Positions 15,599 to 26,003 of a DNA stretch of 64,000 bases are shown in pieces (within the stretch, counting starts at the first letter, position 1; the number at the start of each line of letters is the position of its first letter). Both the position numbers and the translations under genes were made by a program. Source of the DNA: Hyphomicrobiales bacterium (lineage in GTDB: Bacteria > Pseudomonadota > Alphaproteobacteria > Rhizobiales > Xanthobacteraceae); the NCBI GenBank assembly GCA_021323775.1, contig JAJPKK010000326.1, positions 1 through 64,000 on the forward strand, given 5' to 3'. The notes under the pieces are model-generated. The model saw only the letters and a program-made list of their open reading frames with translations. It was not told where the DNA came from and ran no database searches.

Positions 15599-16213
15599 TC
15601 AAGAGTCCGTACCCTGCCCGGCTCGTTCCAGGCCGCGCTTGAGGAGCGTGAGTGCGTCCGGCGGCAGATCGAGCTTGCTCGCATGGGCGCGGCCGTCGGC
15701 CGACATCTTGTTCCAGGTCTGCGCGAGAATTCTGGCAAGCTTCGCTTCGTCGGTCTCGCGCACAAAATCCGTCAGGTAATACGTCAGGAAGACGATGCAG
15801 GCGACATCTTCTAGCATCTGCGCCTCGGGATCGCTGCGCAGGCGCTCCTTGCGCACGAGCGCGCCGACGCGGGCGGCCTCGTGCGGCTGATAGCCCGCAG
15901 TTGTCATGATTTCGCCTAATCGGCGCGCGTGGAATTCCTTGAGATCATTGCGCCATTTGAGATAGCCGGCGCGACCGGGCGGGTAGCCCGTGCGCGGTGA
16001 CGTCCACCGCTCGATGTGCTGCCCCCGCACCGCGATCCGCAACAGCTCCGACGCATTCGGGGCCAGTCTGGCAAGTGCATCGCTCATGCGTTGGCCATAG
16101 AGAAGTTCCGCCGGTACGGCGCGGCCGTCGATCTGTAGGACCTTCGGGTCGCGCGCATTCGCGTCGTCGATCGCCGCGATGACATCGTTGAAGCGCTTTT
16201 CAGTGCTGCTCAC
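15599..16213 (-). CDS. DUF4202 family protein
   Basis: A 204-residue protein of the DUF4202 type, conserved but uncharacterised. It opens with the family-like RFNDVIAAIDDANARDP, then has ELLYGQRMSDAL, HIERWTSPRTGYP, a YLKWRNDLK segment and a hydrophobic VFLTYYLTDF. The HxxRW and basic pattern hints at a metal- or phosphate-binding helical domain, but this is inference. GTG 16213 is chosen as start because the longer frame upstream (to 16414) would overlap the PAN-domain gene and has no family-like residues. It is convergent with the methyltransferase gene. Confidence 0.72.
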   Translation of the reverse strand: MSSTEKRFNDVIAAIDDANARDPKVLQIDGRAVPAELLYGQRMSDALARLAPNASELLRIAVRGQHIERWTSPRTGYPPGRAGYLKWRNDLKEFHARRLGEIMTTAGYQPHEAARVGALVRKERLRSDPEAQMLEDVACIVFLTYYLTDFVRETDEAKLARILAQTWNKMSADGRAHASKLDLPPDALTLLKRGLERAGQGTDS

Positions 16214-16344
16214 GAGGTTCCCCACCGGGCAGGCTATTCGAGGTCCAGCACGCCCTCCTGCACTCCGCCTGCACGGTGCGGGTCGCATTAGCGCCACATG
16301 ATCCGGCGCGCCGAATTGCGCCCTACCCTTGGCCCGCGGCCGCG

Positions 16345-16884
16345 CTACCGCACCACGCCGGAAATGCAACATGGCTTGTGGTGCGGGGGCCTTACGCGGT
16401 CCTTCAAATAGCACCGCGCTTCAGGACCCACATAGCCGGGGCGGACATAGGTCCAGGCGCGGCACTGGGTCTCGGCGTCGCAGGCCGCCTTGCAGGTCTC
16501 GCCTGTCGCGCTGGGCGCGACCTCGATATTGCGATAATCGCCGCCAGTACGATCAATTGAAAACTCCCGCGTGCCGTGACGCGGCTCGATAACGCCGGCG
16601 CCGCGAACGCCGGACGCAGCGGCGCTGTCTTCCACCCGAGGCGGCACCTGGCTCTTGAGCCAGCACATCGCGGGACGATCGGCCGTTGGATAGCTGAAGC
16701 TCCAGGCTCGACAATGGCTGTCGCGATCGCATCGGCTCGCACAAACGGCGGGGTCCCCCGACCGCACCGAAAAGCTTGCGAAGTCGCCGCCACGGCGGTC
16801 GAACCCCACCTGCGCGCGGGATGCCGATGGCAGGCACAGGACAACCGCAACCGCCAACCTCAGCGCAATGGAAACCCGAATCAT
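16345..16884 (-). CDS. Exported protein with two PAN/Apple domains
   Basis: A 179-residue protein with a signal peptide (MIRVSIALRLAVAVVLCLP, cleavage after SRA) followed by two PAN/Apple-like repeats. Each repeat has the signature DRxGGDxxxF or Y, then a CxxxCDxxxxCRAW(S/T)(F/Y) cysteine cluster, and ends with a further Cys in CWLKS or CYLKD. These small disulfide-bonded domains bind proteins or carbohydrates. Location is periplasmic or extracellular. No partner gene is evident; the DUF4202 gene follows 131 bases downstream on the same strand. Confidence 0.78.
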   Translation of the reverse strand: MIRVSIALRLAVAVVLCLPSASRAQVGFDRRGGDFASFSVRSGDPAVCASRCDRDSHCRAWSFSYPTADRPAMCWLKSQVPPRVEDSAAASGVRGAGVIEPRHGTREFSIDRTGGDYRNIEVAPSATGETCKAACDAETQCRAWTYVRPGYVGPEARCYLKDRVRPPHHKPCCISGVVR

Positions 16885-17212
16885 CCAACGCCTGTGCCGT
16901 GTCCGGGGCTAGCTCGCACCCCACCGCAAGGTAGGCGGATGTTAGAGAATTACCTTCGATCACGCGAGAGGTCTCTTGGCAAGAGCCTCCGCCGCGATTT
17001 GACGCGCCTTGAGACCGCAAGCGTCCAGCCCGCTCCTTCGAAACAAAGTGGGCGGCACGCCCGCGGACTTAAGGGTTGGCGGCCGGTTGACCGCCTCCGC
17101 GACGGGGTTCGCGCCGCTCAAATCGTTTGCATATCGTAGAGGGCTGACTTTCCCTGGTTCCCGCATCGCCGAGCGGCGCGCGGTCGGCCGAACAACATGC
17201 ATGGAGTTCGCG

Positions 17213-19054
17213 ATGGATCACTCTCACGGCGGCGGCTTGTTGGTGTTGCCCCTGCTGCTGCTCGCAGTCGCAGTGATCAGCGTGCCGCTGGGGCGGCTGC
17301 TGCGGCTCTCTCCAATCGTCGCCTATCTTGCGGCCGGAGTCGTGGTCGGCCCATTCGGGCTCGCGCTCGTGCGGGAACGCGAGACGATCGTCGCGGTATC
17401 CGAACTGGGCGTCGTGCTGCTTCTGTTTCTGATCGGGTTGGAGCTTGAATTCTCGCGATTGCTGGCGCTGCGCCGCGCCATTTTCGGGCTTGGCGCCGCG
17501 CAGCTTGCGCTGACGGCTGCGGTGCTGGGCGGCCTCGCTTTCGCGCTGGGCCTGACCGGCTGGCGCGGCGCCGTTATCGCCGGTCTTGCCCTCGCCATGT
17601 CGGCAACGGCGATCGCGCTGAAGATTTTGGAGGAGCGCGGCCAGTTGCAGCAGGCCTATGGCCAGCGCGCCTTCGCGATATTGCTGTTCCAGGATATGTC
17701 GGTCGTGCCGATTCTGGCCCTGCTGCCGCTGCTTGCGCCGGGAGCGGATAGTCCTGTCACGGATTTTCCTGGAACCGCGATTGCGGTTGGCCGCATTGGC
17801 GCCGCTATCGCCGCAGTGGTTATCGCGGGACGCTATCTGCTCAATCCTTTTCTGGCCCTGTTGGCCGGGACGGGGGCCCGCGAAGTGATGACGGCAGCCG
17901 CCCTGTTGGTGGTGCTCGGGGCTGCGGCGCTCATGCAGTTTGCCGGCATGTCGATGGCGCTCGGCGCGTTTCTCGCCGGGGTGCTGCTCGCCGGATCGAA
18001 CTATCGCCACGAGCTTGAGGCCGACCTCGAGCCGTTCCGCGGGCTGTTGCTGGCGCTGTTCTTCATGAGCGTCGGCATGTCCATCGACATGCAGGTCGTT
18101 GCAGCGAACGTTGTTCTGATCGCTGCTGCCGCCACCGTTATCACGATCCTCAAGGCCGGCATCGTGGCGCTGCTGTTTCGCGCCACCTGTCCGAATCCAG
18201 GCGATGCCCTGCGCGCCGGCTCGGTGCTTACCGGAGCCGGCGAGTTTGCCTATGTGCTGATCCCGTTCGGCGTTACGCTCGGCGTCATGGGGATGCGCGA
18301 GGCAAGCCTCTTCTCTGCGATCGCGGCCGTCACGATGCTGATGGGGCCGCCCGTGGCGTCCCTCAGCGACAAAGCACTCGCCCGCATTGGACGTGAGGGC
18401 CCGCCCGAGCCGGAAGATCTCGAAGGCGTGAGGGGCGCGGCGCTCGTCATCGGCTTCGGGCGCTTCGGCCAGCTCGTGTCGCAATGCCTGCTCGCCGAGG
18501 CCGTCGACGTCGTCACCATCGACAACGATCCCGAGATGATCGCGAATGCCGGCCGGTTCGGCTTCAAGGTCTATTATGGCGACGGCGCCCGTCTCGACGT
18601 GCTGCGCGCCGCCATCAGGACGGAGGTGCGGCTCGTCGCCGTTTGCGTTGACAGGCGCGAGGCGGCCGACCGTATTGTCGATCTGGTGCGCGCGGAATTC
18701 CCAGGCCTCAAGCTCTATGTCCGTTCTTACGACCGCCGGCACACGCTCGAGCTGCTCGCCAGGGGCGTCGATTTCGAGATGCGGGAGACCTTCGAATCGG
18801 CAGTCGAGTTTGGACGCGCGGTGCTTGAGGGGCTTGGGCTCGCCCACGAGCGCGCGGTCGAAGTCGCGGACTATGTCCGCGAGCGCGACCTTGAACGCCT
18901 CGCCCTTCAGCAGGTCGAAGGCCTCGCGGCCGGCCGCGACCTCGTGTGGAGGCAGCGCGTGCAGCCAGAACCGCTCAGCGAACCGCTGCGCAAATCCGAG
19001 GCTCTCAATCCGGAGGCGGCCGAACTGGTAAGAAAGGAGACGGCGTCATCGTAG
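17213..19054 (+). CDS. Kef-type cation:proton antiporter with TrkA-N (RCK) domain
   Basis: A 613-residue integral membrane protein of the CPA2/KefB-KefC family, which exchanges potassium or sodium for protons and, in the Kef group, is gated by glutathione adducts. Residues about 5-385 form roughly 12 hydrophobic segments of the Na/H exchanger domain. A cytoplasmic TrkA-N nucleotide-binding domain follows at about 405-525 (GFGRFGQLVSQCL, VVTIDNDPE, YYGDGARLDVLRAA). The start at ATG 17213 is supported by GGAG at 17203-17206; ATG 17201 is also possible. gshA in the same window makes glutathione, the usual regulator, but no physical linkage exists. Confidence 0.85.
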   Translation: MDHSHGGGLLVLPLLLLAVAVISVPLGRLLRLSPIVAYLAAGVVVGPFGLALVRERETIVAVSELGVVLLLFLIGLELEFSRLLALRRAIFGLGAAQLALTAAVLGGLAFALGLTGWRGAVIAGLALAMSATAIALKILEERGQLQQAYGQRAFAILLFQDMSVVPILALLPLLAPGADSPVTDFPGTAIAVGRIGAAIAAVVIAGRYLLNPFLALLAGTGAREVMTAAALLVVLGAAALMQFAGMSMALGAFLAGVLLAGSNYRHELEADLEPFRGLLLALFFMSVGMSIDMQVVAANVVLIAAAATVITILKAGIVALLFRATCPNPGDALRAGSVLTGAGEFAYVLIPFGVTLGVMGMREASLFSAIAAVTMLMGPPVASLSDKALARIGREGPPEPEDLEGVRGAALVIGFGRFGQLVSQCLLAEAVDVVTIDNDPEMIANAGRFGFKVYYGDGARLDVLRAAIRTEVRLVAVCVDRREAADRIVDLVRAEFPGLKLYVRSYDRRHTLELLARGVDFEMRETFESAVEFGRAVLEGLGLAHERAVEVADYVRERDLERLALQQVEGLAAGRDLVWRQRVQPEPLSEPLRKSEALNPEAAELVRKETASS

Positions 19055-19117
19055 CGCGGATCAGCCGAAGGCCTAATCCGCCGCGCCGGCGGACTACGCT
19101 TCGCTATTCCGCCCTAC
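19051..19117. repeat. Dispersed palindromic repeat (GTAG..CGGA..CCGCC type)
   Basis: Arms at 19051-19082 and 19088-19117 are imperfect reverse complements, each beginning GTAGSGCGGA and ending TCCGCC. It lies between the convergent kef and pheT genes and may act as a terminator for both. A shorter relative is at 53351-53377 (GGCGGAT ... ATCCGCC). Confidence 0.55.
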
Positions 19118-19137
19118 GAAAAGGGGCTCGTTGGCTA

Positions 19138-21555
19138 TTACCCCCGCAGCACGCCGCCGACACGCTTGCCGACCTCAGCGACGATCTTTGCCGACACGGC
19201 TTCGATTTCCTGGTCGGTCAGGGTTTTTTCGCGCGGCTGCAACGTCGCCGCGATGGCGATGGATTTCTTGCCTGGATCGATCCCTGCGCCCTCATACACG
19301 TCGAACACCGTGATGCCGGCGATCAGCTTGCGATCGGCGCCCTGCGCCGCCCGCACAAGATCGCCGGCCCTCACGGCGCGATCCACGATGAACGCGAAAT
19401 CGCGCTCGACCGGCTGAAACGCCGAAAGCTCCAGGGCGGGCTTGGCGCGGGTTGGCCGCGCCTTCGGTTCCGGTACGCGATCCAGGATGACTTCGAGCGC
19501 CACCACCGGCCCTTCGGCGCCGAGCGCCTCCAGCGTGCGGGGATGCAACTCGCCGAAATGGCCAAGGACGTTCTGCGGCCCGACCTGAATGGTGCCGCTG
19601 CGCCCCGGATGCAGCCATGACGGGCCGCCTGGAACAACCTGCAGCGCCTGCACCGGGGCGCCAGCCGCGGCGAGCGCCGCAAGCGCATCGGCCTTGACGT
19701 CGAAGACATCCACCGGTTTGCCGCCGGCCGCCCAATGGCGCGCCCAGCCGGATGCCTTGGCGATGCCCCGGCGCACGCCGCTTGCGGCGACGAACTGGTC
19801 CTCGGGCCGGTCACCGCAGAAGATTTGCCCCACCTCGAACAGCGCCACGTTCCCGTATCCGCGATCGGCGTTTTTCTGCGCAGCAGCGATGAGGCCTGGA
19901 ACGAGGCTCGGCCGCATGTCGGACATGTCGGCCGCAATGGGGTTCGCGAGCGCCAGCGCTTCCTCACCGCCGCCGAACAGCTCCGCCTGCTGCTTCGACA
20001 CAAAGGACCAAGTCACGGCCTCCACGAGGCCGCGGGCCGCAAGCGCTCGCCTCGCTCTTCTTATCCGATTCTGCAGCGCGGTGAGGACGGGCTTGCGCCC
20101 GGTATCGCCACGTTCGAACGGCGTCATCGGGATGCGGTCGACGCCGACGATCCTTACGATTTCCTCAACGATGTCCGCCTTGCCGTGCACGTCGGGCCGC
20201 CATGTGGGGACTGCGACCCTGATGACCGGACCGCTGCCTGCCGTAGAGAAGCCGAGGCGGCCGAGCACGCGCTTGATTTCCGCGAAGGAAAGTTCCAGTC
20301 CGGCAAGGCGTTTGATCTCCGCGAGCGGGAAATCAATCACGCGGTCCGGGATATGAACCTCGCCGGCCGAGGCGATGGCTGACGGCGTTCCGCCGCAGAT
20401 GTCGAGAACCATCCGGGTCGCGAGTTCGAGACCCGGCGCCATGAAGGCCGGATCGACTCCGCGCTCGAAGCGATAACGCGCATCGGAATTGACGTTCAGC
20501 TTGCGGCCCGTATGGGCAATGTTGACTTCATCCCACAATGCGGACTCGATCAAGACGTCGGTTGTGGTCTCGGAGCAGCCGCTGGCCTCGCCGCCCATGA
20601 TGCCGGCCAGCGACTCGACGCCGCGTTCGTCGGCAATGACGCATATCGACTCATCGAGCGCGTAGGTCTTGCCATCGAGCGCCAATAGCGATTCACCCGG
20701 GCGGCCGCGGCGCACGACCAGATCGCCCTTCACCCTGGCGGCGTCGAACACGTGCAGCGGCCGGCCGCGATCATAGGTGATGTAGTTCGTGATATCGACC
20801 AGGGCGTTGATCGGCCTCAGACCGATGGCAGACAGCCGACGCTGCAGCCAATCAGGGCTCGGGCCGTTCTTGACGCCGCGGACGAGGCGCAGCGCAAAAC
20901 CGCGGCAAAGCGAAGGCGTGGCGCCGAAATCGAGCGTGACCCCCACCGGGCACGGGAAGGCGCCGCGAACCGGCTTGATCGCCGCGTCCTTGAGCTTGCC
21001 CATATCGGCGGCGGCGAGATCGCGGGCGATGCCGTGGACGCCGGCGCAATCTGGCCGGTTCGGCGTGAGATTGATTTCGATCACCGGATCATCGAGATGC
21101 GCCCATTCCGCATAACGCGCGCCGACAGGCGCCTCGGGCGGGAGATCCAAAATGCCTTCGTGATCGTCGGAGAGCTGCAGCTCGAATGCCGAGCACAGCA
21201 TGCCGCGGCTCTCGACGCCCCGGATCGTGCCAATTCCGAGGGTCATGTTCTTGCCCGGAATGAAGGCGCCGGGCGGCGAGAACACGCCCTTCATGCCGGC
21301 CCGTGCGTTGGGAGCTCCGCATACCACCTGCACCGGATCGCCCGATCCGGTATCGACCATGCAAACGTGCAGGCGATCAGCATTGGGGTGCTGCTCAGCA
21401 GAGATGACCCGTGCGATCGTGAATGGCGCCAGCGCCGCCGCCTTGTTCTCCACGTTCTCGACCTCAAGGCCGATCATCGTCAGCTTATGCACGATGGCGT
21501 CGAGCGGCTCGCCGGTGTCGAGGTGCTCCTTGAGCCAGGAGAGGGTGAATTTCAT
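19138..21555 (-). CDS. pheT: Phenylalanine-tRNA ligase beta subunit
   Basis: An 805-residue beta subunit of the (alpha-beta)2 phenylalanyl-tRNA synthetase, essential for protein synthesis. Domain order is normal: an N-terminal tRNA-binding OB domain (about 40-150), the B3/B4 editing domain that removes mischarged Tyr-tRNA(Phe) (about 215-390), B5 (about 405-475), a class II synthetase-like core, and the C-terminal FDX-ACB anticodon-binding domain (about 710-804). It begins [14 protein letters not shown], the usual family start. It follows pheS with a 200-base gap that contains two palindromic repeats. Confidence 0.95.
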   Translation of the reverse strand: MKFTLSWLKEHLDTGEPLDAIVHKLTMIGLEVENVENKAAALAPFTIARVISAEQHPNADRLHVCMVDTGSGDPVQVVCGAPNARAGMKGVFSPPGAFIPGKNMTLGIGTIRGVESRGMLCSAFELQLSDDHEGILDLPPEAPVGARYAEWAHLDDPVIEINLTPNRPDCAGVHGIARDLAAADMGKLKDAAIKPVRGAFPCPVGVTLDFGATPSLCRGFALRLVRGVKNGPSPDWLQRRLSAIGLRPINALVDITNYITYDRGRPLHVFDAARVKGDLVVRRGRPGESLLALDGKTYALDESICVIADERGVESLAGIMGGEASGCSETTTDVLIESALWDEVNIAHTGRKLNVNSDARYRFERGVDPAFMAPGLELATRMVLDICGGTPSAIASAGEVHIPDRVIDFPLAEIKRLAGLELSFAEIKRVLGRLGFSTAGSGPVIRVAVPTWRPDVHGKADIVEEIVRIVGVDRIPMTPFERGDTGRKPVLTALQNRIRRARRALAARGLVEAVTWSFVSKQQAELFGGGEEALALANPIAADMSDMRPSLVPGLIAAAQKNADRGYGNVALFEVGQIFCGDRPEDQFVAASGVRRGIAKASGWARHWAAGGKPVDVFDVKADALAALAAAGAPVQALQVVPGGPSWLHPGRSGTIQVGPQNVLGHFGELHPRTLEALGAEGPVVALEVILDRVPEPKARPTRAKPALELSAFQPVERDFAFIVDRAVRAGDLVRAAQGADRKLIAGITVFDVYEGAGIDPGKKSIAIAATLQPREKTLTDQEIEAVSAKIVAEVGKRVGGVLRG

Positions 21556-21603
21556 GGCGATTCCCTGCGACCAGCCTTGCTCTGCAGACCGGCGGCGCCT
21601 ACT

Positions 21604-21640
21604 CCCCTCCCCTGCGTGCGGCCCGCACGCAGGGGAGGGG
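21604..21640. repeat. Long perfect REP-like palindrome between pheS and pheT
   Basis: A perfect 17-bp stem (21604-21620 and 21624-21640) with loop GCC. A second, imperfect palindrome lies at 21714-21749 (CGCTCCCCT ... AGGGGAGGAGCG) with the CGCTTGCG loop type. Both are in the pheS-pheT intergenic gap and could affect mRNA stability or readthrough in the operon. Confidence 0.75.
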
Positions 21641-21755
21641 ATGCGCCTCGTTTGTTGCTTGCACGCACTTCAATCGCTTCCGCATTCCCGATCCAGTGAT
21701 CTGTCAGCACCGTCGCTCCCCTCCGCTTGCGGGTAAAGGGGAGGAGCGAGGAAAC

Positions 21756-22838
21756 TCACCCGCTCAGCCCCCCTGCCAGCGTTGGAAAATCGAGCGGCCG
21801 GAAGCCGTAGTGGGACAGCCAGCGTATATCGGCCTCGAAGAAGGCGCGCAGATCGTGCATGCCATATTTGAGCATGGCGATGCGATCGATCCCCATGCCC
21901 CAAGCGAATCCCTGATACCGGTCTGGGTCGATCCCGCAATTTTGCAGCACGTTCGGATGCACCATGCCGCAGCCAAGAATTTCGAGCCAGTCGTCGCCCT
22001 GGCCGAAGCGGATCTCGCCTTTGTCGCGGCGGCACTGGATGTCGACCTCAAGGGAAGGCTCGGTAAACGGAAAGTATGACGGCCGGAACCGCATTTTCAC
22101 GTCGTCGACCTCGAAAAACGCCTTGCAGAACTCCGCCAGAATCCACTTCAGGTGACCGAGATGGGAACTCTCGTCGATGACCAGTCCCTCGACCTGATGG
22201 AACATCGGCGTGTGCGTCTGGTCGCTGTCGCGACGATAGGTGCGGCCCGGGCAGATCACGCGGATTGGCGGCTTCCCGGCCAGCATGGCGCGCACCTGCA
22301 CAGGCGATGTGTGGGTGCGCAGAAGCAGCCGCGAGCCGCCGGGCTTCTCTCGGAAAAAGAAAGTATCGTGCATCTCCCGCGCCGGATGGCCCTCCGGGAA
22401 ATTGAGCTTCGTAAAGTTGTAATCGTCGGTCTCGATGTCGGGCCCCTCCGCCACCGCGAACCCCATATCGGCAAAGATCGCGATGATCTCATCCATCACC
22501 TGGCTGATCGGATGGATGCGGCCGATATCTGCCGGAGGCTCCAGGGCCGGCAGGGTGACATCGACGGCTTCGGTCTTGAGCTTCACTTCAAGCGCGGCGT
22601 CCTTGAGGACCTCGCGCCGCGCAGCGACCGCCGCCGTAATCCGCTCCTTAAGGCCGTTGATCAGCGGCCCCATGTGCCGGCGCTCATCAGGCGGCATTTT
22701 GCCAAGCGTCGCCAGCAGGGCCGAGACTGAGCCCCGCTTGCCAAGCGCGGCTACACGCGCGGCTTCAAGCGCCGCCTCGTCGGCGGCGGCATTGATGGTG
22801 CGCATCAGCTCGTCTTCGAGTGCTGGAATGTCCGTCAT
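21756..22838 (-). CDS. pheS: Phenylalanine-tRNA ligase alpha subunit
   Basis: A 360-residue catalytic subunit that activates phenylalanine with ATP and charges tRNA(Phe). An N-terminal coiled-coil tRNA-binding arm (about 1-90) precedes the class II catalytic domain: motif 2 region [12 protein letters not shown] and [19 protein letters not shown], and motif 3 [16 protein letters not shown] 22838 is chosen because it gives the family N-terminus ([11 protein letters not shown]) and normal length; the open frame upstream to 23162 is antisense to rplT. It sits between rplT and pheT in the conserved translation cluster. Confidence 0.95.
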   Translation of the reverse strand: MTDIPALEDELMRTINAAADEAALEAARVAALGKRGSVSALLATLGKMPPDERRHMGPLINGLKERITAAVAARREVLKDAALEVKLKTEAVDVTLPALEPPADIGRIHPISQVMDEIIAIFADMGFAVAEGPDIETDDYNFTKLNFPEGHPAREMHDTFFFREKPGGSRLLLRTHTSPVQVRAMLAGKPPIRVICPGRTYRRDSDQTHTPMFHQVEGLVIDESSHLGHLKWILAEFCKAFFEVDDVKMRFRPSYFPFTEPSLEVDIQCRRDKGEIRFGQGDDWLEILGCGMVHPNVLQNCGIDPDRYQGFAWGMGIDRIAMLKYGMHDLRAFFEADIRWLSHYGFRPLDFPTLAGGLSG

Positions 22839-22981
22839 GACCGTCTCGTCAAAGCTTCGCTGCGAGTAGTGAGCGTTTCCAAGGTGCGAATCACACCACG
22901 CCTGCCGTTCCCAAACACGCCGCGGCGGGGAGGGGCGCACCCCCATTAAGCGGAGCGTCAGGTCGGCTTTTGCCGGCCGAT

Positions 22982-23341
22982 TCAAGCTGCCAATGCCGCC
23001 TTCGCCTTGTCGACGATGGCTTGGAACGCAGCCGGCTCTTTGATGGCGAGGTCCGAGAGCACCTTGCGATCGACCATGACGCCGGCCTTGCCGAGGCCGT
23101 CGACAAATCGACTGTAGGTCAAGCCGAATTCGCGCACTGCCGCATTGATCCGCTGGATCCATAGCGCCCGGAAGGTGCGCTTGCGGCGTTTGCGGTCGCG
23201 GAACGCATACTGGTTGGCCCTTTCAACCGCCTGCTTGGCAATCCGTATGGTGTTCTTGCGGCGGCCGAAATAGCCCTTGGCAGCTTTGAGGACCTTCTTG
23301 TGCTTAGCGTGCGCAGTAACGCCCCGTTTGACGCGGGCCAT
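22982..23341 (-). CDS. rplT: 50S ribosomal protein L20
   Basis: A 119-residue, highly basic ribosomal protein that binds 23S rRNA early in 50S assembly. The sequence starts [18 protein letters not shown] and contains the family block [20 protein letters not shown] and the [11 protein letters not shown] core. Length is standard. It lies 150 bases downstream of rpmI and upstream of pheS in the usual infC-rpmI-rplT order, and L20 commonly represses this operon by binding its mRNA. Confidence 0.96.
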   Translation of the reverse strand: MARVKRGVTAHAKHKKVLKAAKGYFGRRKNTIRIAKQAVERANQYAFRDRKRRKRTFRALWIQRINAAVREFGLTYSRFVDGLGKAGVMVDRKVLSDLAIKEPAAFQAIVDKAKAALAA

Positions 23342-23491
23342 GGCGAATCTCCTTGAAAATCACGGCGTAATTTCTTCGCGCGGATGATGATACCGGCCGC
23401 TCGACCCTTCCGCCCCTTACCCTTCCTAAAGTGCGGGCGAGGGTGCGCGGCGGCATGAAGGTCAAGGAAGGGCCAGACAACGGCGTGACGG

Positions 23492-23692
23492 TCAGCCGTT
23501 CGGCAGCCAGTATTGCTTGATCCGGTCGCCGTCGGTTTTGAACAGCACCTTGGTGCCGCGGTGCTCGCGGATCTGCTTGGTGCTCCGCTTGATCATGCCG
23601 TGGCGCTTGCCGGATTGGGCGAAAAGCACCTTTCCGGAAGCGGTGATCTTGAAGCGTTTTTTCGCGCCGGACTTCGTCTTCAGCTTGGGCAT
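23492..23692 (-). CDS. rpmI: 50S ribosomal protein L35
   Basis: A 66-residue basic ribosomal protein beginning [17 protein letters not shown] and ending [11 protein letters not shown] 23692 is preceded by the ribosome site GGAAAGGAG; a longer frame to 23770 has no family support. It is downstream of infC by 437 bases, more than usual, and that gap carries repeat-like DNA. Confidence 0.95.
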   Translation of the reverse strand: MPKLKTKSGAKKRFKITASGKVLFAQSGKRHGMIKRSTKQIREHRGTKVLFKTDGDRIKQYWLPNG

Positions 23693-24129
23693 TTGGCTCT
23701 CCTTTCCGAGGTGGATCCCACGGCTCCGCCCTTTTTCCTTGGGAGCGGGGCTGGACGCCCGCGCTCCCACGGGGAGAGCTGGGTGGGACCTAAGCCCGCC
23801 GGTGCTGCTCGATTAGGCTTAAGGCTCGCAAGCGTGAGGCTCGGCGGAGCTTAAGGCTGATTGAGCGGGTTGCTCCTCAGAACATGCGGCCTGAAGAGCG
23901 TGCGACCTGAGCACTCCGCCGCCGCCACGGCAGCCCTTTCAGCCGGGCGGCGGGAGGCCGGGTTATGGCAGACGGCTGGCCAAATGGCAACTGCCGAAAG
24001 CCCTTCTGTCGTAAGCCCTTCAGAATATCCGCACGGTCGTGGCGCGCCGGTTTCAACCACGGGCACAGGACCGCGGGCGTCACCCATTTTCTGAACTAAG
24101 AGCACGCAACGCCCGCGGTCCCGGAGAGC
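23693..24129. other. Long infC-rpmI gap with an inverted repeat
   Basis: No gene was found. A perfect 13-bp inverted repeat (24068-24080 and 24109-24121, core GGACCGCGGGCGT and its complement) encloses a 28-base loop just past the infC stop. Related GGACCGCGGGCG sequences occur near 29779, so this is probably a dispersed repeat, though it could attenuate transcription into rpmI. Confidence 0.5.
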
Positions 24130-24669
24130 CTATTTTGGCGCCAGCACCATAACCATCTGGCGTCCCTCGAAACGGGCATCCATCTCAACCTTGGCGACTT
24201 TCTCGGTATCGCCTTTGAGGCGGTCGAGCAGTCTGACCCCGAGTTCCTGGTGCGCCAATTCGCGACCGCGGAAGCGCAGCGTCACCTTGACCTTGTCGCC
24301 TTCCCCGAAGAAGCGAATCATCGAGCGCATCTTCACGTCGTAATCGTGATCGTCGATCATCGGGCGGAATTTGACCTCCTTGATCTCGACGATCTTTTGC
24401 TTCTTGCGCGCCTCTGCCTGCTTCTTTTGCTCTTGAAATTTGTATTTGCCAAAATCAAGCAGCTTGCAGACCGGCGGCTTGGCGTTCGGCGAAATCTCGA
24501 CGAGGTCAAGACCGGCCTCCTGAGCCAGCGCCAATGCCTCGGAAATCGAAACTGTGCCGCGGTTGGTACCGTCCTTGTCGATCAGATGAACCTCGCGTTC
24601 GCGGATCTCATCATTGATGCGCGGACCGTCTTTTGCGACGGGCGGCGCGGCTCTCATCGGGCGACGAAT
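24130..24669 (-). CDS. infC: Translation initiation factor IF-3, likely AUU start
   Basis: A 179-residue IF-3, which keeps 30S subunits free and proofreads initiator tRNA pairing. N-terminal domain: [20 protein letters not shown] split near 12-31, and [14 protein letters not shown] near 64-77. C-terminal domain: [15 protein letters not shown] and [10 protein letters not shown]. No ATG, GTG or TTG fits the family N-terminus; an ATT at 24667-24669 lies 9 bases after AAAGGAG and yields the normal length. AUU is the classic infC start and makes synthesis self-limiting, because IF-3 discriminates against it. A longer ATG frame from 24726 is less likely. Confidence 0.92.
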   Translation of the reverse strand: MRRPMRAAPPVAKDGPRINDEIREREVHLIDKDGTNRGTVSISEALALAQEAGLDLVEISPNAKPPVCKLLDFGKYKFQEQKKQAEARKKQKIVEIKEVKFRPMIDDHDYDVKMRSMIRFFGEGDKVKVTLRFRGRELAHQELGVRLLDRLKGDTEKVAKVEMDARFEGRQMVMVLAPK

Positions 24670-25166
24670 GGCTACTTTCTCCTTTAGCTGTTGCACATAA
24701 AAGCGACCCCCCGATAACAACCCCACAGGCGGACATCGCGCGACCCATGGCCACGTCCGCAGGCTTTGCTATACGGAGGTTGTTGAAGATCGGTACAAAA
24801 GCTTAACAAGTCAACGGTGTTACATGAATTTTGAAGAGCCTTGAAGTCTGGCGGTTCTCGCCGCAGGGGACCAGTCAGGCCCTGGCGCGCAAGTTCCCAG
24901 CGCATCTGTGTTGCGCCTTGCCCGCTGGCGAATTGTGCGATGGCGGCCAGATCGCCCAATCCGGTCTTCAGCGCACCGAGCGCTTTGTTGTTACTCGCCT
25001 GCGGCTGTCGTCCAAGGCGACATGATCCGGGGCTGCGGGATGGTATAGGCTGCGAGCCGGCCCTGCCGCAACAATCTTTGCGGCAGGGGTCCTTATGGCG
25101 CCGTCTTTGCGCTTGTGGCGATTGCGCAGTCAGTTTGCGAGTCATCGCACGTCTTTGAGGATTGGG
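24670..25166. other. infC upstream region and a strong hairpin
   Basis: About 500 bases with the infC ribosome site (AAAGGAG) at the left and no convincing gene. A perfect 11-bp hairpin (25061-25071 and 25078-25088, loop CAATCT) lies 80 bases before the hydrolase start at 25167. It has no T run, so it may be a regulatory or boundary element and not a simple terminator. Confidence 0.5.
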
Positions 25167-26003
25167 ATGCAACAAGACCTCGAGTCCGCCATCGAGTCCG
25201 AGCCGGTGAGACGCGAATACCTGCCTGTCGGGCGCGGCGACAATCTGCGAAAGATCGCGGTGCGACGTCGAAGCGGCGGAACGCCCGGCCTGTTGTGGCT
25301 CGGCGGGTTAAAGTCGGACATGAGGGGAACCAAGGCGGTGGCGCTCGACCGCTGGGCCGCGGCGCGCGGGCGCAGTTGCGTGCGCTTCGATTACTCTGGG
25401 CATGGCGAGTCGGAAGGAGAATTTGCCGAAGGCACGGTGAGCCGGTGGCTGGAGGAAAGCATCGCCGTGTTCGACGCCTGCTGCGACGGGCCGCAAGTTC
25501 TGGTCGGGTCGTCCATGGGCGCATGGCTGGCGCTTCTACTTACGCGCGAACTGCGGCGGCGAGAACCGCCGCATGGTCCGCTGTCGCCTGCCGCAGTGGT
25601 GCTGATCGCACCCGCCGTAGACTTCACCGAACAGTTGATGTGGAAGCGATTTCCCGCTTCGGTCAAGCGAAAACTCGCATCCGAGGGGGTGTGGCAGCGT
25701 CCGTCGCTGTATTCTCCGGAGCCTTATCCCATAACGGCGGCCCTGATCGAAGACGGCCGCCGCCATCTCCTCCTGGGCGGGCTGATCGAAACCGGCTGCC
25801 CGGTGCGCATCCTGCAAGGCGTCGCCGATCCGGATGTGCCATGGCGGCACGCTGTTGACCTGGTTTCGCGCCTCGCACAGGACGACGTGGTGCTGTCGCT
25901 GATCAAGGACGGGGACCACCGTCTGTCACGACCCGAGGATGTCGAGCGGCTCATCGGCGTTGTTTCCGAGTTTTGCAGAGACGGGGGCGCCGAGACATCA
26001 TAG
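25167..26003 (+). CDS. Alpha/beta hydrolase (ABHD10-like)
   Basis: A 278-residue serine hydrolase resembling the alphaproteobacterial relatives of mitochondrial ABHD10, an acyl-protein thioesterase/glucuronidase-type enzyme. GLLWLGGLKSDM (about 41-52) contains the oxyanion region, FDYSGHGES (74-82) is the usual loop, the nucleophile elbow is GSSMGAW with Ser116, and a late Asp (VADPDVPW) and His (DGDHRLS) complete the triad. The start at 25167 follows a GAGG site. It is a single-gene unit, preceded by the hairpin at 25061-25088. Substrate not determinable. Confidence 0.75.
   Translation: MQQDLESAIESEPVRREYLPVGRGDNLRKIAVRRRSGGTPGLLWLGGLKSDMRGTKAVALDRWAAARGRSCVRFDYSGHGESEGEFAEGTVSRWLEESIAVFDACCDGPQVLVGSSMGAWLALLLTRELRRREPPHGPLSPAAVVLIAPAVDFTEQLMWKRFPASVKRKLASEGVWQRPSLYSPEPYPITAALIEDGRRHLLLGGLIETGCPVRILQGVADPDVPWRHAVDLVSRLAQDDVVLSLIKDGDHRLSRPEDVERLIGVVSEFCRDGGAETS

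Noticed and set aside
25095-25858. Alternative frames over the alpha/beta hydrolase gene
   Set aside because: The chosen frame has an intact catalytic triad and ribosome site; the others are shadows.
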